A stretch of DNA of 64,000 bases from K23-9 sp964460665. Lineage in GTDB: Bacteria; Planctomycetota; Planctomycetia; Pirellulales; Pirellulaceae. Of the stretch, positions 1-6,923 are shown piece by piece; the first letter of the stretch is position 1, and each line of letters opens with the position of its first letter. The translations under genes were made by a program, and so were the position numbers. The DNA lies in NCBI GenBank assembly GCA_964460665.1, contig CAYWSL010000005.1:20030-84029 (forward strand), read 5' to 3'. The notes under the pieces are model-generated. The model searched no databases and was not told the origin of the DNA. It saw only the letters and a list, made by a program, of their open reading frames with translations.

Positions 1-1350
1 ATCGGGATCAATGTCTTCAGGATCCGTCAACGCATCGGGCAAGTTCAGCATTTCCTCCAGCAAGCTGATCACAAAGTAAGGATCCGCCGTCTTCAGTGGG
101 ATGACCTCGAAATCGGCTTCGGAAGCTTGCAGCTGCGTGACCGTGTCAGCGATTTCTTTTTGCACTTCAGGAGAAGCGTAAGCCACAACCGATCCCGCTT
201 CGTTGTCCATCGACAAGCGAACCTCTTTGTCGGCAAGCAAGGTCGTTAGCACGTTGTAAACCGTTTCGACGTTTCCGCCTTCAACGGTGTGCGACTTCAG
301 AACGTTGTTGCCGCTGTTGGTGATCGACTTCTTTTCGATATCCAGTGCGGCAACCAGAGTGTCCAGCAGCTTGATTTTATCGGCGACGCCGGTCGCAAAG
401 ATGTTCTCGCCTTCCAGGTCCGATGACAGGCTGACATCGATTCCGATCATTTCCCCAGTTGCCAATCCCATGTGGGGGCGAGCAACCAGCAAGATGTCTT
501 CCGCTTTCACGTGCTTCAACGCGAAATTCTTCACGACCGTTCCGTTTTCCATTTCGGCCGGTGTAAACGCGTCCAAGACGACTTTTACGTTTTTCAATTT
601 GCTGACCGTGTCGGTGATCATCAACTGATTGGTTTGAGCTAACGTCACCGGTGTCGTCATTAGACTTAGAACGCTTAGTTCTTGCGCCGCGTCTTCCGCT
701 TTGATTTCGCCAAGCGGGAAAATGCATTTCACAACATCAAAGTTATTGCGCTCCTGTAACTGTGCAACCGTGACCAAGGTCGCGATCGCATCGAGCTGCT
801 GCATGCTGCGTTTGTCGGACAAGTTGATCACCGTTAGAAGCTTTCCGCTTCGAACGAGCGTGTAGCCTTCTGGCAGCAGAAACAAGTTGACGCGATCGAT
901 CGCTTCCTGATGTGTGAAGGTTCCGGGATCGGAGTAGGTGAAACTACCAGTTGGGATGTCGTTCAGGTGCAGCGCTAAGTTGCCTTCTTCGGCCAGCCAG
1001 TCGATCACGTCGCGCCATGGCGTTCGGTCAAACGTGAACCGAATGTTTCGCTCGTCACGAGAGTCAACTGGGGTCTTGGCGACCGCTTGTTTATTAGCGA
1101 CCTGTTCCCCATCAGCTTGCTTGGCTGCGGCATCTGCCACAGCTTGGGCCTGAATGGCTTCATCGGCCATCTTCTGCCGAGCCTTTTCGATGGCAGCGTT
1201 TCGCCTCACGATTGCTTCTTTGAAAAACTGCTCCGACGACTTCGCGGGTCCATCTTGAGCATTGGCTGGCGTCCATGAAGCCGCAGGTGATAGCAGCACT
1301 AGGATTGCGAGTGCGGAGAGGGTTCGATGCGACCAGAAAGAATGTGACAT
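1..1350 (-). CDS. Secretin N-domain-like exported protein (3' end outside window)
   Basis: An open frame of 450 codons starts at ATG 1350 and is still open at position 1, so only the N-terminal part is present. The first ~33 residues form a signal peptide (basic start, hydrophobic stretch, ending near SWTPANAQ). Residues ~35-90 are Ala/Lys/Gln-rich and probably helical. The rest holds repeated small alpha/beta modules typical of the N0/N1-like domains of GspD/PilQ secretins: one module has the pattern VVKCIFPLGEIKAEDAAQEL, another has NFALKHVKAEDILLVARPHM, and each is followed by a 'tNqLmItD' type strand. Planctomycetes have many such secretin-N-domain proteins, not all with an outer-membrane pore domain. 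Whether a C-terminal secretin domain follows cannot be seen here. It is likely an envelope or type II/IV secretion component. Confidence 0.75.
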   Translation of the reverse strand, partial: MSHSFWSHRTLSALAILVLLSPAASWTPANAQDGPAKSSEQFFKEAIVRRNAAIEKARQKMADEAIQAQAVADAAAKQADGEQVANKQAVAKTPVDSRDERNIRFTFDRTPWRDVIDWLAEEGNLALHLNDIPTGSFTYSDPGTFTHQEAIDRVNLFLLPEGYTLVRSGKLLTVINLSDKRSMQQLDAIATLVTVAQLQERNNFDVVKCIFPLGEIKAEDAAQELSVLSLMTTPVTLAQTNQLMITDTVSKLKNVKVVLDAFTPAEMENGTVVKNFALKHVKAEDILLVARPHMGLATGEMIGIDVSLSSDLEGENIFATGVADKIKLLDTLVAALDIEKKSITNSGNNVLKSHTVEGGNVETVYNVLTTLLADKEVRLSMDNEAGSVVAYASPEVQKEIADTVTQLQASEADFEVIPLKTADPYFVISLLEEMLNLPDALTDPEDIDPD

Positions 1351-1824
1351 TCAGGTGATTTCGATAGAGTGACCCACAGGACGATCATGCAGCGGAGTCA
1401 AACCGACAAATCGGTTCGGTTCGCCGAAGATTCGATCTGCCAAAACAGATCCGTGGATGGGGGAGGTGGGGCAGTGAATCAACGGTTTTTTCGTGATTCA
1501 GCTGGGCCCCTTAAATTATCAAAAACCGCAATAAAGTCAACGTTTCGAACTGTAACGTAAAGGCGGGGTACAGCTGTGGAATGCCGCTTTTACGGGGCGT
1601 TTGGGTTGTTCGGCCGCTTCTTTGCAAGCGTTTGCTGGTTTGTGGTGATCGGTGAATTCCACCACTACGATCGGGCGTGCACAGCTATCTGACGGAGATT
1701 AGCATTATCTTCGCCCGAAATGTGGGTGATCTTTGCCTGAGTGAATCACGGATCTTTGCGTCAGTCTGCAAACGCAGGTGCTGTCGAATCTTGAATCGAG
1801 AGAGGGGAACCCAGAGGGGAGAAC
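1351..1824. other. Intergenic region, divergent promoters expected
   Basis: This stretch separates the minus-strand secretin-like gene from the plus-strand gene at 1825. No convincing coding frame or RNA gene was seen. It must hold both promoters, but no clear -35/-10 pair stood out. Confidence 0.4.
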
Positions 1825-2109
1825 ATGGCTGCGGATTCAGACAATGACTGGAGAAATTTGAGACTGGGGGACAAAGTTCGTATCGTACGTATCCCCTCGG
1901 AACTGTCCGAACCTCACTACCAGGATGGTGAATGGGAAGAGACTTTTGCGCTTTACCGGACGCTGATTTCGGAAGTGGTCGAACTGACGGTTAGCGAAAT
2001 TGACGAGTTTGGGTGCCCATGGATTGAGTACGCAACGATCGACAAGAGTGGAGCTGCGGTTTCGAATTCACTGTCGCTGAACGACGATAGCTGGGAGCGA
2101 GCTGACTAG
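1825..2109 (+). CDS. Small conserved-looking hypothetical protein
   Basis: This 94-residue acidic protein has no signal peptide or membrane segment. A good ribosome binding site (AGAGGGGAG) lies just upstream of the ATG. The sequence contains a short 'RLGDKVRIVRIPSEL' segment reminiscent of small SH3-like beta barrels, followed by a Trp/Glu/Tyr-rich middle (ETFALYRTLISEVVELTVSEIDEFG). This could be a small beta-barrel protein, but I do not recognise the family. It sits alone between a divergent secretin-like gene and a co-directional rhomboid gene 113 bases downstream. The coding call rests on the ribosome binding site and on plausible protein composition. Confidence 0.65.
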   Translation: MAADSDNDWRNLRLGDKVRIVRIPSELSEPHYQDGEWEETFALYRTLISEVVELTVSEIDEFGCPWIEYATIDKSGAAVSNSLSLNDDSWERAD

Positions 2110-2222
2110 GGCGGAACGAGAACGGCATCGGGCTTGCGGCCTACCGCTACTGATCTACGCAACCTAAGTTAATAGAGACACAGCCTTAGCGACGGGCATT
2201 CAGGTCGCATCAGGTTTGGCCA

Positions 2223-3581
2223 ATGTTAATTGCACCCTACAGCACCGACGCACCGATCTACCACGCGCCAATCGCGACGGGGGTGATCATTTTTGTGAAC
2301 GTCATTGTCTACTTTGGAACAATGTTCCAAGTGCTGCTTGGAAAGATCGAATTCGAGTCGGTTCAATGGCTGACGCTCTGTTTTGACCAAGTGAACCCGC
2401 TACAGTGGATCACCGCTGCATTCATGCATGGTGATCCCATGCATTTGATCGGCAACATGATCTTTCTGTGGGCATTCGGGCTGGTCGTTGAAGGCAAGGT
2501 TGGCTGGAAATATTTCTCGCTGATCTACCTCGCGATCGCTTTGTGCCACATGGCGATGATTCAGATCCCGATGTTCGCCATGGGGTCTGATGGAGTCGGC
2601 TTGGGAGCGTCAGGCGTGATCTTCGGCTTGATGGTCATCGCCGCCATCTGGGCTCCGGAAAACGAAATGGACTGCTTCTATTGGATCGGCCTTGTTTGGT
2701 GGGGCACGTTCGAGATTCGACTGATCACGTTGGGCGCGATTTACATCGGCTTGCAGATTTTTATGATCTGGCTTTCTGACTTTCAGATGTCTGGTGCGAT
2801 GGGGCACATGTCAGGCGTCGTTGTCGGCGCGCCGATCGCCTTTTACATGCTGCGCAAGGATTGGGTGGACTGTGAAGGTTGGGATTTGGTGTCACGGTCG
2901 CCGTGGCTCCAATCCATGCCAATCTTGACCGGGCCAGATCAAAACAAGAAACGTTCCAGAGCGAACCGAGAAATTCACGATCCGGTCAGCGAAGCACTCG
3001 CGATGGAAGGTGTTAGCCCAACCAAAAGACAGCGACGTTCACAACCAGTCGATGACGAAGCGTTGCCTTCGCGATCTCCCGTCCATCAACCGGCCAGTCA
3101 AAAACAACGCCCCACACCGCACGCCGCGCACCAAGGACGCAATAACGTGCAGGCAGCCAAACGTGCCAATGCGAATCCTGAATTCAATGGGTTCGCTTAT
3201 CAAGTGCGTTCGGCGATCCAATCGTCGGATGTCGTCGCCGCACACCAAGCGTTCGTGCGGATGGATCAAAAGAAGCTGGCGATCGGCCTGTCTGACAAAC
3301 TGTTATTTCAGTTCATTTCGTTGCTTTGTCAAAACGAACGATGGGTCGACGCACTGCGGCCGTTGAACATCATCGCGTCGCGCGGTGGATCGCACGTTGA
3401 CGACGCGCGGCTGCGAATCGCGCAGATCCAACTGAAAGTACTGAAAAATCCCAACGCAGCGATTCGTACTCTTTCCAATTTCACGCCGCTGACCGATGAG
3501 TCGACGCCCACGCAAAAACAGCGGTTTGCGAAACGCAACGAATTGGTCGCCCGTGCGCAGAAACTAGCTCAGCAGATCTAG
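2223..3581 (+). CDS. Rhomboid family intramembrane serine protease with C-terminal extension
   Basis: Rhomboids cleave transmembrane segments within the membrane using a Ser-His dyad. The N-terminal ~215 residues hold about six membrane helices with the family signatures: an H-x4-H-x3-N region at residues 69-78 (AFMHGDPMHLIGN), the active-site GxSG at 128-131 (catalytic Ser130), and GHMSG with the catalytic His195. Residues ~235-320 are a basic, disordered linker rich in Arg, Gln and Pro. Residues ~320-452 look like a helical, TPR-like soluble domain (repeated 'DKLLFQFISLLCQNERWVDAL' type helices), a likely cytoplasmic partner-binding module. At 452 residues it is about twice a minimal rhomboid. 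Substrate unknown. Confidence 0.92.
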   Translation: MLIAPYSTDAPIYHAPIATGVIIFVNVIVYFGTMFQVLLGKIEFESVQWLTLCFDQVNPLQWITAAFMHGDPMHLIGNMIFLWAFGLVVEGKVGWKYFSLIYLAIALCHMAMIQIPMFAMGSDGVGLGASGVIFGLMVIAAIWAPENEMDCFYWIGLVWWGTFEIRLITLGAIYIGLQIFMIWLSDFQMSGAMGHMSGVVVGAPIAFYMLRKDWVDCEGWDLVSRSPWLQSMPILTGPDQNKKRSRANREIHDPVSEALAMEGVSPTKRQRRSQPVDDEALPSRSPVHQPASQKQRPTPHAAHQGRNNVQAAKRANANPEFNGFAYQVRSAIQSSDVVAAHQAFVRMDQKKLAIGLSDKLLFQFISLLCQNERWVDALRPLNIIASRGGSHVDDARLRIAQIQLKVLKNPNAAIRTLSNFTPLTDESTPTQKQRFAKRNELVARAQKLAQQI

Positions 3582-3638
3582 TGGCTTGATGAATGATAAG
3601 GCGTCAGCTGACAGCAGTGCTGACAGTCAACTCAAACC

Positions 3639-3842
3639 CTAATCTTCTAGCACGAATGTCAGTTTCATGCTGACGCGATATCGCACGATCTTTCCGTCTT
3701 CGATATCCACCTTTTGGTCCTGCACCCATGCACCCGAAACATTCTTGAGCGTCTTGCAGGCGCGCTTGATGCCTTTCTCGATCGCGTCCTCGAAGCTCTT
3801 CTTGGACGTCGACGTGATCTCTGTAACTTTCGCTACACTCAT
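3639..3842 (-). CDS. Dodecin family flavin-binding protein
   Basis: The 67-residue product matches dodecin in length and pattern: an N-terminal strand (SVAKVTEITSTSKKSFEDAI), a helix (EKGIKRACKTLKNVSGAWV), then strands ending in YRVSMKLTFVLED. Dodecins form hollow dodecamers that store or buffer flavins, using a Trp for stacking; the Trp in GAWVQDQ is present. The gene stands alone on the minus strand, between the rhomboid and the exported beta-propeller gene. A longer overlapping frame (to 3870) in another register is a shadow. Confidence 0.9.
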   Translation of the reverse strand: MSVAKVTEITSTSKKSFEDAIEKGIKRACKTLKNVSGAWVQDQKVDIEDGKIVRYRVSMKLTFVLED

Positions 3843-4068
3843 AATCTAGATTCTCAATCAGTGGGGACAATTCGCAAGCGTTGGCAGCCAGCTACCAACT
3901 AGGGTTAATGAACAAGTTAACGAACAGGTGCACCTTCGGGGGCGAAGACTTGCGAATTAGGGGCTGTGATTTCAAGATTTTTGTATCGCACACTCCGGTG
4001 AACGTTAGCCTACAATACCGCACACCCTACTCCCGATGCTCCCGATATCCTCACGTTGTGCATGTACG

Positions 4069-5334
4069 ATGAAGCCGCGATTTGTGTTTGCCTTGCTTGT
4101 TTGCTTGTGTGTTACGTCCACCACCACGGCTGAAACATGGAGCCGCTTTCGTGGACCATCCGGATCAGGAATCGCTGGTAAGAACATCCCGGTGACGTGG
4201 AGTGAAACGGAAAACTTGGCGTGGAAAACGGAGCTGCCCGGGAAAGGCTCCAGTAGTCCGGTGATCGCGGGCGACAAAATTTTCTTAACCACTTACTCGG
4301 GCTACGGATTTTCTGTCACCGAGCCCGGTGAGAAAAGCGACTTGAAGCTTCACGTCGTTTGCCTGTCCCGACAAAACGGCAAAATTCTTTGGGACAAAAC
4401 GATCGATCCGTCGCCCGATGAACAGAAGGCCAGCAAACGAGTGGCCGACCACGGCTACGCTTCGCCAACGCCCTGCGTTGACGACCAGAACGTCTACGCT
4501 GCATTTGGCCCATCCGGTGTGGTCGCCTTCACCCAAGAAGGCGAACAACTTTGGCGACGAAGCGTCGGGACAAAGACGGCCGGCTTCGGCGCCGCGGCCA
4601 GCCCGATCGTGTTTGAAGACACCGTGATCATGAACGCGTCGATCGAAGACGGTGCCGTATACGCGATTGACAAAGTAACCGGTGAAGTTCGCTGGCGCAC
4701 CGACGAGATCACAAAGGCCTGGACGACGCCGACGTTGGTCAAACTGGCCAACGGCAAAACAGAAATGATCGTCAACCAAAAGGAAGCGATTCTGGGTTTG
4801 GACCCCAAGACTGGTTCGCGGCTGTGGAGCTGCGATGCGATCCAAGACTACATCGTGCCATGCGTGTTGGTCGACGGCGAAACGGTCTACTGCAGCGGCG
4901 GTCGCAGCAATATGACGTTCGTTGTGAAGGCCGGCGGCCGCGGAGACGTTTCCGAATCCCGCTTGGTGTGGGACGTGTCGATGGGTGCCAACGTGACCAC
5001 GCCGCTGCTACACAACGGATACTTGTACTGGTCGCATGACAAAGGAACCGCACTGTGCTTGCGAGCCAGTGATGGTGAAATGATGTTCCGCGAACGATTG
5101 CCAACCGGTGGCCGCGTGTACGCCTCGATCGTTGGCGACGGCGAAAAACTGTTTTTGACCACACGTGATTCAGGTGTCTTGGTCTTGGCCGCATCGCCCG
5201 AATACAAAGAACTAGCGGTCAACAAGTTGGGCGCCGAAGGAGAACTGTTCAACGCAACGCCGGCGATCGTCGACGATCAGTTGCTAATCCGATCCGATCG
5301 ATACTTGTATTGCGTCCAAGACAGCAAGAAGTGA
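4069..5334 (+). CDS. Exported PQQ-like beta-propeller protein
   Basis: The 421-residue product has a signal peptide (MKPRFVFALLVCLCVTSTTTA). The ATG at 4069 was chosen over an in-frame start 33 bases upstream because it gives this clean signal. The mature part opens with ETWSRFRGPSGSG, the usual start of planctomycete PQQ-binding-like WD/beta-propeller proteins (BamB-like fold). Blade motifs recur, such as 'NGKILWDKTIDPS', 'TGEVRWRTDEI' and 'TGSRLWSCDAI', giving about 7-8 blades. It probably acts in the periplasm as a binding or scaffold protein. No catalytic residues of PQQ alcohol dehydrogenases were recognised. It converges with glpK, with only 3 bases between the stop codons. Confidence 0.88.
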   Translation: MKPRFVFALLVCLCVTSTTTAETWSRFRGPSGSGIAGKNIPVTWSETENLAWKTELPGKGSSSPVIAGDKIFLTTYSGYGFSVTEPGEKSDLKLHVVCLSRQNGKILWDKTIDPSPDEQKASKRVADHGYASPTPCVDDQNVYAAFGPSGVVAFTQEGEQLWRRSVGTKTAGFGAAASPIVFEDTVIMNASIEDGAVYAIDKVTGEVRWRTDEITKAWTTPTLVKLANGKTEMIVNQKEAILGLDPKTGSRLWSCDAIQDYIVPCVLVDGETVYCSGGRSNMTFVVKAGGRGDVSESRLVWDVSMGANVTTPLLHNGYLYWSHDKGTALCLRASDGEMMFRERLPTGGRVYASIVGDGEKLFLTTRDSGVLVLAASPEYKELAVNKLGAEGELFNATPAIVDDQLLIRSDRYLYCVQDSKK

Positions 5335-5337
5335 TTT

Positions 5338-6819
5338 CTACTGAACCCAGTTTCCAGATCGCTGCACCGCACGGTGCCAATCCGCGGTGATGGCTTTGCG
5401 GTGACTGGGCTTCATCTTGGATCGGTATCGCCGGTCTTCTTGCCACTGACCGGCGATCTGTTTTTGATCTTTCCAAAAACCGACGCCTAGTCCCGCTAAG
5501 TACGCTGCGCCCAGTGCGGTTGTCTCGCTGACTTCTGGCCTGACGACATTGACGCCCAGCAAGTCCGACTGAAACTGCATCAGCAGGTCGTTCAACGAAG
5601 CACCTCCGTCGACGCGAAGCTGTTTCAATTTCAATCCCGAATCGGCCTCCATGGCTCGAAGCACATCGGCGACTTGAAACGCAATCGATTCCAGGGCCGC
5701 GCGAGCGATGTGTGCTCGATTGCTTCCACGCGTCAGCCCGACAATCGTGCCGCGTGCGTATGCGTCCCAGTGCGGTGCCCCTAAACCTGCAAAGGCGGGC
5801 ACCATGTAAACACCACCGCTATCGGGAACCGTGGCCGCCAACGCTTCGACTTCTGCCGACGATTTGATCAATCCCAGTCCGTCGCGAAGCCACTGAACGA
5901 CGGCACCAGCAATGAAGATGCTGCCTTCCAAGGCGTACTGTGTCTCGTCGCCGATCTTCCAAGCGGTCGTGGTCAGCAACTGATTCTTCGACGCGATCGG
6001 CTTGGTGCCAGTGTTCATCAACATGAAGCAGCCGGTGCCATACGTGTTCTTGACCATTCCTGGCTTTGTGCAGACTTGTCCAAACAACGCTGCGTGCTGA
6101 TCGCCAGCCATGCCCGCGATCGGAATCGAACCACCCAACAAGCTGGTCTCGCCGTACACTTCGCTGTTTGATCGGACCTCGGGCATGATGGCGGCGGGGA
6201 CATTCAGCAGTTTCAACAGCCCTTTGTCCCACTTACCAGTGCGAATGTTGAACAACATCGTGCGCGATGCGTTGGTCACGTCGGTCGCATGAACGCGTCC
6301 TTGGGTAAGCCGCCACAACAAGAACGAATCGATCGTGCCGAACGCTAAGTCGCCGTTTTCCGCTTTCTTGCGTGCGCCCTTTACGTGGTCCAGGATCCAG
6401 TCGATCTTGGTCCCTGAAAAATAGGCGTCCAGGATCAGCCCGGTCTTTCGCTGGATCGTCTTGTCCGCATTTTCACGGCGCAGTTCATCGCACTTGCCGG
6501 CTGTCCGCCGATCCTGCCAAACGATCGCGGGGCTGATTGCCTTGCCAGTTTTGCGATCCCATACCACCGTGGTTTCACGCTGATTAGTGATGCCGATGGC
6601 AGCGACGTTCTTGGCCGTCGCCTTGGCTCGCCGAAGCACACTTTTGGCGACCGACAACTGAGTCTTCCAGATGTCTTCGGGATCGTGCTGCACCCACCCT
6701 GGTTTGGGAAAGTGCTGAGGAAACTCTTTTTGCGCGATCGCGACGACTTGGCCGCGCCGATCAAACAAGATCGCGCGTGAACTGGTCGTGCCCTGATCCA
6801 GTGCCATGATGTATTTCAT
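5338..6819 (-). CDS. glpK: Glycerol kinase
   Basis: GlpK phosphorylates glycerol to sn-glycerol-3-phosphate with ATP. The 493-residue product has the normal length of the family. Visible signatures are the N-terminal phosphate loop MALDQGTTSSRAILFD, the substrate motif GITNQRET (Arg81, Glu82), WQDRRTA, the DAYFSGTKIDWILD segment, and AGMAGDQHAALFGQ with the catalytic-base Asp. The C-terminal ATPase half has 'RVDGGASLNDLLMQFQSD'. It is the last gene of a minus-strand run and lies 104 bases downstream of the Mo oxidoreductase gene. No glycerol facilitator or glycerol-3-phosphate dehydrogenase is in the window, so regulation as part of a glp operon is not indicated. Confidence 0.97.
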   Translation of the reverse strand: MKYIMALDQGTTSSRAILFDRRGQVVAIAQKEFPQHFPKPGWVQHDPEDIWKTQLSVAKSVLRRAKATAKNVAAIGITNQRETTVVWDRKTGKAISPAIVWQDRRTAGKCDELRRENADKTIQRKTGLILDAYFSGTKIDWILDHVKGARKKAENGDLAFGTIDSFLLWRLTQGRVHATDVTNASRTMLFNIRTGKWDKGLLKLLNVPAAIMPEVRSNSEVYGETSLLGGSIPIAGMAGDQHAALFGQVCTKPGMVKNTYGTGCFMLMNTGTKPIASKNQLLTTTAWKIGDETQYALEGSIFIAGAVVQWLRDGLGLIKSSAEVEALAATVPDSGGVYMVPAFAGLGAPHWDAYARGTIVGLTRGSNRAHIARAALESIAFQVADVLRAMEADSGLKLKQLRVDGGASLNDLLMQFQSDLLGVNVVRPEVSETTALGAAYLAGLGVGFWKDQKQIAGQWQEDRRYRSKMKPSHRKAITADWHRAVQRSGNWVQ

Positions 6820-6852
6820 GTATTTGTCTTTCGGCTAGCGATTGAACGAATA

Positions 6853-6908
6853 GATCAACAAGCCGTTGATCAAACTGACAGCTGGATCAAATCTCGCACC
6901 TAGATCAA
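6853..6908. promoter_or_regulatory. Four GATCAA hexamers upstream of glpK
   Basis: The hexamer GATCAA occurs at 6853, 6868, 6885 and 6903, all in the same orientation, with spacings of 15, 17 and 18 bases. The cluster lies between the glpK start (6819) and the stop of the Mo oxidoreductase gene (6924). It could be a regulator-binding cluster for glpK, but the hexamer is short and the call is speculative. Confidence 0.25.
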
Positions 6909-6923
6909 ATGTGGTCAGGTGCT

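Noticed and set aside
1369..1560. Plus-strand frame of 63 codons in the intergenic region
   Set aside because: No ribosome binding site, no conserved pattern; likely spurious.
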